Assembly (NCBI GenBank): GCA_021816165.1
Contig: JAKAYZ010000034.1
Coordinates: 1-9,374 of the forward strand
Length of the DNA: 9,374 nucleotides
Source: Planctomycetota bacterium
GTDB taxonomy: Bacteria > Planctomycetota > Phycisphaerae > WQYP01
Direction: 5' to 3'
The position numbers and the translations under genes were made by a program. This document shows positions 5,955-9,374 of the stretch, one piece after another. The notes under the pieces are model-generated. The model did not search any database, had not been told where the DNA came from, and was given only the letters and a program-made list of their open reading frames with translations. How positions within the stretch are numbered: the stretch's first letter is position 1; each line of letters opens with the position of its first letter.

Positions 5955-6704
5955 ATGAAACAGCCCGCCTCAAAACGGCGCAGCCTTCCCCTGCTCCCCA
6001 GCACCGGTCCGAATGTTCTTTTGCAATATTTCGCCGCCATGCACCGCCACTTTGGCGATCAACACTGGTGGCCCGCGGAAAGTCCATTTGAAGTAATGAT
6101 CGGCGCGGTGCTTACCCAAAACACCAGTTGGCGCGGCGTTGAGCTGGCCATCGCCCGCCTGCGGGACGCTTCCGCCATTGATGCAGTTGTGCTATACCGC
6201 CTTGGTCCGGTTGAAATCGCGCCGCTGATCCGCCCGGCCGGCTATTTTAATGTCAAAAGCCGCCGCCTGTGGAACCTCGCCGCCTGGTTTGTAGAAACGC
6301 ATCATGCGGATTTTTCCGCCCTTTCCCGCCTGCCCACGCAGATCCTCCGTGCCCAATTGCTGGCAATCCGCGGCATCGGTCCGGAAACCGCAGACAGTAT
6401 CCTGCTTTACGCCCTTGGCCGCGGAATTTTTGTGGTGGATGCCTACACCCGCCGCCTGCTTTTCCGCCACCACCTGCTGCCCCCCGCGGCCGGCTATCAC
6501 CAAATGCAGCAATTCATGACTGCCGCACTTCCGGAAAGTGTGGAACTGTATAATGAATTTCACGCCCAAATCGTAAAAACCGGCAAACAGTACTGCCGCC
6601 CATCACCCCGGTGTGATCACTGCCCGCTCCGCCGGTTTTTGCCGCAATCGACGGTGGCCGGCTCGGGAAAACCGCCTCCTCCGTCCACGCGGCGGTCCGC
6701 TTAA
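5955..6704 (+). CDS. Endonuclease III-family DNA glycosylase (HhH-GPD), lysine-less
   Basis: A 249-residue base-excision-repair enzyme of the HhH-GPD superfamily. The core starts with FEVMIGAVLTQNTSWRGVELAIARL (45-69), as in endonuclease III. The helix-hairpin-helix is LAIRGIGPETADSILLYAL (136-154), and the essential aspartate is in VDAYTRR (Asp162). At the position of the catalytic Lys of endonuclease III (motif GVGRKTA) there is Glu144, so a monofunctional glycosylase without lyase activity is likely; Helicobacter MagIII-type alkyl-base glycosylases are the closest kind I can suggest. The C-terminus has C-x5-C-x2-C (214, 220, 223) and no fourth Cys, so an ordinary [4Fe-4S] cluster lacks one ligand. 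The start is the ATG at 5955 after GGGAG (5941-5945); an upstream GTG at 5907 lies inside a hairpin. Its stop shares TTAA with the gene on the other strand. Confidence 0.85.
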   Translation: MKQPASKRRSLPLLPSTGPNVLLQYFAAMHRHFGDQHWWPAESPFEVMIGAVLTQNTSWRGVELAIARLRDASAIDAVVLYRLGPVEIAPLIRPAGYFNVKSRRLWNLAAWFVETHHADFSALSRLPTQILRAQLLAIRGIGPETADSILLYALGRGIFVVDAYTRRLLFRHHLLPPAAGYHQMQQFMTAALPESVELYNEFHAQIVKTGKQYCRPSPRCDHCPLRRFLPQSTVAGSGKPPPPSTRRSA

Positions 6705-7663
6705 GATCCGGATTTTCCCGGACTGTTTAACGGCAGGATCAGCACGCTGCGCTCGCCGGTGATGCGAAAACGGGCCTTTTTATACAATTTCAGTGCCGCG
6801 ACATTGGCCTGGTCCACCGCCAGAATACATTGCGGCAGCCGCCGCTGAACCAGCGTTTGCAGCACATGGCGCATTAAAAATCCGCCGATCCCGCATCCCC
6901 TGGCCTCCGGGATAAGCCCCAGATACACCACTTCCAATGACGCCGGATTCACGTGCGCGGCCAACAGCACCACACCCACCCAGTCTTCCCCGCGCCGCAC
7001 CAAAGACCACAACGCAGGCGCAAACTCCCCCACCGCTTTGTGGCCCGCCATTACATCCGTCATGGACCGCAGCCCCGCCAATTTCGGACAGTCCCGCGTA
7101 TCCCGGTAGGTGGCAAAAATCGTGGTCGCAAACACATGCTCCAGCTCCGGCCGGTACGGCCATAAGCTGATTCCCTCCGGCGGCGCCGGACGCGGCAAAA
7201 ACAGCGGCGCATTGCGATCCATATAATACAGATCCGCCAGGTCCCGGAACCCCGCTTCACGAAACACCGCGGCCGAGCCCTGGTTATCCGCATCCAAAAT
7301 AGTTTGCGCCAGCACCATCCCCTCCGCGAGGGCGTGCGCGGCGGCCTGCGCAATACAACCGCGCGCCGCCTCCCACGCATCCGGATACCGGCTGATGTTG
7401 GTGCTGTAAAAAAGGGCCGTGCGCCCGGGGCTTTGCGTCCACAGGCAGGCGGAGATCATCCGGCTCCCCTCCATCGCCACCACCTGCCGCATAAAGCCTG
7501 CGCCATGCAGGCTGAACCAATTCTCAAAATTCTGCCGCCGGGAGTGCGCAGCGGCGTCTTCCGGCCGCCCGGCGGATTCCGGCCCGTCCAAAATGCAGGC
7601 CAGTCCGCGGCGCGCTGTCGCCAACGTATCGGGTCTATTAATTTCCAGCGTCTGCGCTGTCAT
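6701..7663 (-). CDS. Double-GNAT acetyltransferase
   Basis: A 320-residue protein with two GNAT folds in tandem, as in mycothiol synthase. The N-terminal half (about 45-150) keeps the overall pattern (ALAEGMVLAQTILDADNQGSAA, FREAGFRDL) but lacks the acetyl-CoA pyrophosphate loop. The C-terminal half (about 165-310) keeps it: VVYLGLIPEARGCGIGGFLM (245-264) with R-G-C-G-I-G, followed by AVDQANVAALKLYKKARFR (282-300), the end motif around the acceptor site. The segment TYRDTRDCPKLAGLRS (185-200) plus AGH and F-x-P-x-x-W resembles a set of planctomycete GNAT proteins I know of; acceptor unknown. The ATG at 7663 follows GAGGAG (7674-7679, minus strand) by ten bases, and an in-frame TTG at 7681 overlaps that site. 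It is the last gene of the minus-strand set, 90 bases after the SDR gene. Confidence 0.82.
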   Translation of the reverse strand: MTAQTLEINRPDTLATARRGLACILDGPESAGRPEDAAAHSRRQNFENWFSLHGAGFMRQVVAMEGSRMISACLWTQSPGRTALFYSTNISRYPDAWEAARGCIAQAAAHALAEGMVLAQTILDADNQGSAAVFREAGFRDLADLYYMDRNAPLFLPRPAPPEGISLWPYRPELEHVFATTIFATYRDTRDCPKLAGLRSMTDVMAGHKAVGEFAPALWSLVRRGEDWVGVVLLAAHVNPASLEVVYLGLIPEARGCGIGGFLMRHVLQTLVQRRLPQCILAVDQANVAALKLYKKARFRITGERSVLILPLNSPGKSGS

Positions 7664-7753
7664 GCAACGACGGCTCCTCAACCGGAATGGTAGATGCGGT
7701 GATGCATTTCCGCAATTTGTCGCCTCATGCTGCGGTTTTTGCCGTCCCGGATT

Positions 7754-8560
7754 TTATGGGTAATCCTGTCCCGTGGGCCGGATCACCAGTTCATTGATAT
7801 GCACATGCGGCGGCTGGCATACCACAAAACCGATGGCCGCGGCCACGTCCTCCGGCTTAAGCACCGCGCCGAACTTCTGCACCATTTTGGTGAAATTGTC
7901 AAAGGTGTAACCCGCGACATCCTGAAATTCACTTTCCACAATCCCCGGCTTTATTGTCGTCACCCGCACGCCCTGTCCGCACACTTCCCGGCGCAATGCT
8001 TCCGCCGCCGCCGCAATCGCCCATTTGGTGGATCCGTACATGCCGCTGAACGGTGAAATGTTATGCCCGGCTACCGACCCAAGCACGACAATATCACCCT
8101 GTTTTTTCTCCGCGAACCGCGCCGCCGCCCGCCGCATCAGGTGCATGGCCCCAAGCACATTGAGCCGGTAAAGGTATTCCCATTGTGATTCATCACTCCC
8201 CAGCAGGCCGCCCGCCAGCCCGCGGCCGGCATTCACCACCACCATGGACAGTCCGCAGCCTGTTTTTTCACCCCAGGTCTCCGCCTTCGCCAGCAGTTGA
8301 TCAATTGCCGCATTGTCCGCCGCATCCGCTTCCACCGCCAGCGCCGCCCCGCCCATTTGTGTGATATGCGCCGCCAGGGTCTCCAGCCGCGCCATCCGCC
8401 GCCCACTGACCACCACCGCCGCGCCCAGCTTCGCCAACTGCGCGGCAACCGCACGGCCTATCCCCGCGCTGGCGCCGGTTACAATCGCCATTTTTCCCGC
8501 CAGCGGCAACGGCGGGTTTGATGTCCTGGCTTCATCCGGTTCGACCGGTGTTTTGAGCAT
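7754..8560 (-). CDS. Short-chain dehydrogenase/reductase, NADP-type
   Basis: A 268-residue classical SDR oxidoreductase with a Rossmann fold. After about 20 loosely conserved residues come the nucleotide-binding TGASAGIG (28-35), the NAG motif (110-112), and the catalytic tetrad Asn134, Ser162, Tyr175 and Lys179 (YGSTK). Arg54-Arg55 directly after the second strand (VVSGRR) favours NADP(H) over NAD(H). The C-terminus ends INELVIRPTGQ, a tail shared with YdfG-like 3-hydroxy acid or serine dehydrogenases and similar NADP-dependent reductases, which makes a small hydroxy-acid or aldehyde substrate plausible but unproven. The ATG at 8560 has GGAG nine bases upstream (8570-8573, minus strand). The gap to the preceding gene is only 19 bases, so the two are probably one transcript. 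Confidence 0.9.
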   Translation of the reverse strand: MLKTPVEPDEARTSNPPLPLAGKMAIVTGASAGIGRAVAAQLAKLGAAVVVSGRRMARLETLAAHITQMGGAALAVEADAADNAAIDQLLAKAETWGEKTGCGLSMVVVNAGRGLAGGLLGSDESQWEYLYRLNVLGAMHLMRRAAARFAEKKQGDIVVLGSVAGHNISPFSGMYGSTKWAIAAAAEALRREVCGQGVRVTTIKPGIVESEFQDVAGYTFDNFTKMVQKFGAVLKPEDVAAAIGFVVCQPPHVHINELVIRPTGQDYP

Positions 8561-8579
8561 GGTAGTTTTCTCCGGTTTA

Positions 8580-9371
8580 TCAGGCGGGCACTATCGCCCG
8601 CAAAATACTATATAGCCGCTTTGCCGCCAAATCCTGCCGGGTCTGCAGCAACGTCATGAAATTCCACATATCCGCCGGGGAATCAATATCCGCCAGCACC
8701 TCTCCGGTCCGCAAATTCAGGCCCGCCGCCGCGGCCCGATCCCGCGTTTGCCCCGCCACCGCGCCTGTTCCCCAGTCAATATTATCCAGCAACACCTCCG
8801 CCGCCGGCCGCAGCCCGATGGCCACATAGCCGCCATCATGCGCCGGCAGCATCGCCGCATCACAATCCGCCAGGCTCACCGCCGCCCAGTGCAAATGCCC
8901 CGCCCGCAGATAAACCGAATCCACCCCGATGAATACCGCTCCATCCGCCCTTTTTAAAAAGCACTCCGCCGCCGCAAACTTCATCCGGCAACCCAAATCG
9001 CCCGGCGGCTGCAACACCGTGCGCCAGCCCGGCCAGTTAAACTGCTCCACCGGCTGATCCAGCGGATCCACAAACAAAACCGGATCCCACTCCACCGCCA
9101 AACCATCCATGATCAGGGAGGCCGGCGCCGCCTGCGGGTGCGGCCCGCCCGCCGCCGGATTTATTGCCGCAACCTCCTCCACCAGCCCGCGCATGTGCCG
9201 CATGAATGCCGCATGAATCGCCGCCGCCTGACCGGCCGATATCTCCGGGCAAATCAGCCGCGTTTTCACCCGGCCCGCCGCCGCCGCCCGCGTCACCAGC
9301 ACCACGGAGATCCTGCGCACCGGCCGCCGCGATCGCCGGTCATGCATCAAGGTTGTTTCGCCGCCGTTCAC
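8580..9371 (-). CDS. DUF2064 / TIGR04282-like glycosyltransferase-fold protein
   Basis: A protein of up to 263 residues with the nucleotide-diphospho-sugar-transferase fold of the DUF2064 family, which includes the arsenosugar biosynthesis glycosyltransferases (TIGR04282). Visible motifs, numbered from the GTG: AAAGRVKTRL (30-39, nucleotide binding), QPPGDLGCRM (121-130), FIGVDSVYL (147-155), AHDGGYVAIGL (177-187), NIDWGTGAV (197-205) and DIDSPADM (228-235). The family's usual I-G-x-D-x-P is altered: Val153 replaces Pro. Most members are annotated only as transferases, and no arsenic genes lie near, so substrate is unassigned. The start is uncertain: GTG at 9371, TTG at 9350 and ATG at 9347 are all in frame; none before the ATG has a clear ribosome binding site, and any site for the GTG would be outside the window. 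The ATG still leaves a full domain. Confidence 0.8.
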   Translation of the reverse strand: MNGGETTLMHDRRSRRPVRRISVVLVTRAAAAGRVKTRLICPEISAGQAAAIHAAFMRHMRGLVEEVAAINPAAGGPHPQAAPASLIMDGLAVEWDPVLFVDPLDQPVEQFNWPGWRTVLQPPGDLGCRMKFAAAECFLKRADGAVFIGVDSVYLRAGHLHWAAVSLADCDAAMLPAHDGGYVAIGLRPAAEVLLDNIDWGTGAVAGQTRDRAAAAGLNLRTGEVLADIDSPADMWNFMTLLQTRQDLAAKRLYSILRAIVPA

Positions 9372-9374
9372 GCT

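Noticed and set aside
5441..6040. Minus-strand open frame of 199 codons across the 122-aa gene and the glycosylase start
   Set aside because: It opposes two genes with clear ribosome binding sites, and its composition is low-complexity and family-less.
7678..7728. A 16-codon minus-strand frame whose TGA overlaps the ribosome binding site of the acetyltransferase
   Set aside because: The arrangement would suit translational coupling, but the frame has no ribosome binding site of its own and is short enough to be chance.
1..9374. Defence islands, CRISPR arrays, transposases, phage or integrase genes, tRNA or rRNA
   Set aside because: I looked for them on both strands and found no recognisable motif, direct-repeat array or RNA fold of these kinds.

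Overview
The window (about 60% G+C in its coding parts) looks like chromosomal DNA of a diderm bacterium. It carries an RND-type efflux system, which needs an outer membrane, and a two-domain GNAT acetyltransferase whose C-terminal half has sequence signatures I associate with Planctomycetota proteins. A planctomycete affiliation is an inference of moderate to low confidence. There are no tRNA or rRNA genes, CRISPR arrays, insertion sequences or phage genes, and I find no convincing new defence or mobile system.

Layout, left to right. Bases 1-326 are a scrambled edge. The minus strand encodes a clear piece of a glutaredoxin that is broken by an in-frame stop, and the plus strand is open through the same bases to a stop at 326. 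Bases 327-575 are AT-rich and contain a near-consensus sigma-70 promoter and a perfect 7-bp leader hairpin. The plus strand then carries a 65-aa YgaP-like (DUF2892) membrane protein, an RND periplasmic adaptor, a 1150-aa RND permease that overlaps the adaptor by 8 bases, a 122-aa unknown three-helix membrane protein, and an endonuclease III-family DNA glycosylase. The minus strand carries, in transcription order from the right edge, a DUF2064 nucleotide-diphospho-sugar-transferase-fold protein, an SDR oxidoreductase 19 bases after it, and a double-GNAT acetyltransferase. The two gene groups converge at base 6701, where one TTAA supplies the stop codons of both genes.

How they work together. 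The adaptor and permease form the inner-membrane and periplasmic parts of a proton-driven tripartite pump. No TolC-like outer-membrane channel is present, so the pump must borrow one encoded elsewhere or outside the window. The DUF2892 protein and the 122-aa membrane protein flank the pump on the same strand and may be accessory parts or merely neighbours. The glycosylase is probably a DNA-repair gene with no direct link to efflux. The three minus-strand genes look like housekeeping or secondary-metabolism enzymes of unproven substrate. The most unusual points are the broken glutaredoxin with its antisense open frame, the glycosylase with Glu in place of the catalytic Lys and only three cysteines, the Lys-to-Arg change in the permease proton relay, and several strong hairpins that lack U-tracts.
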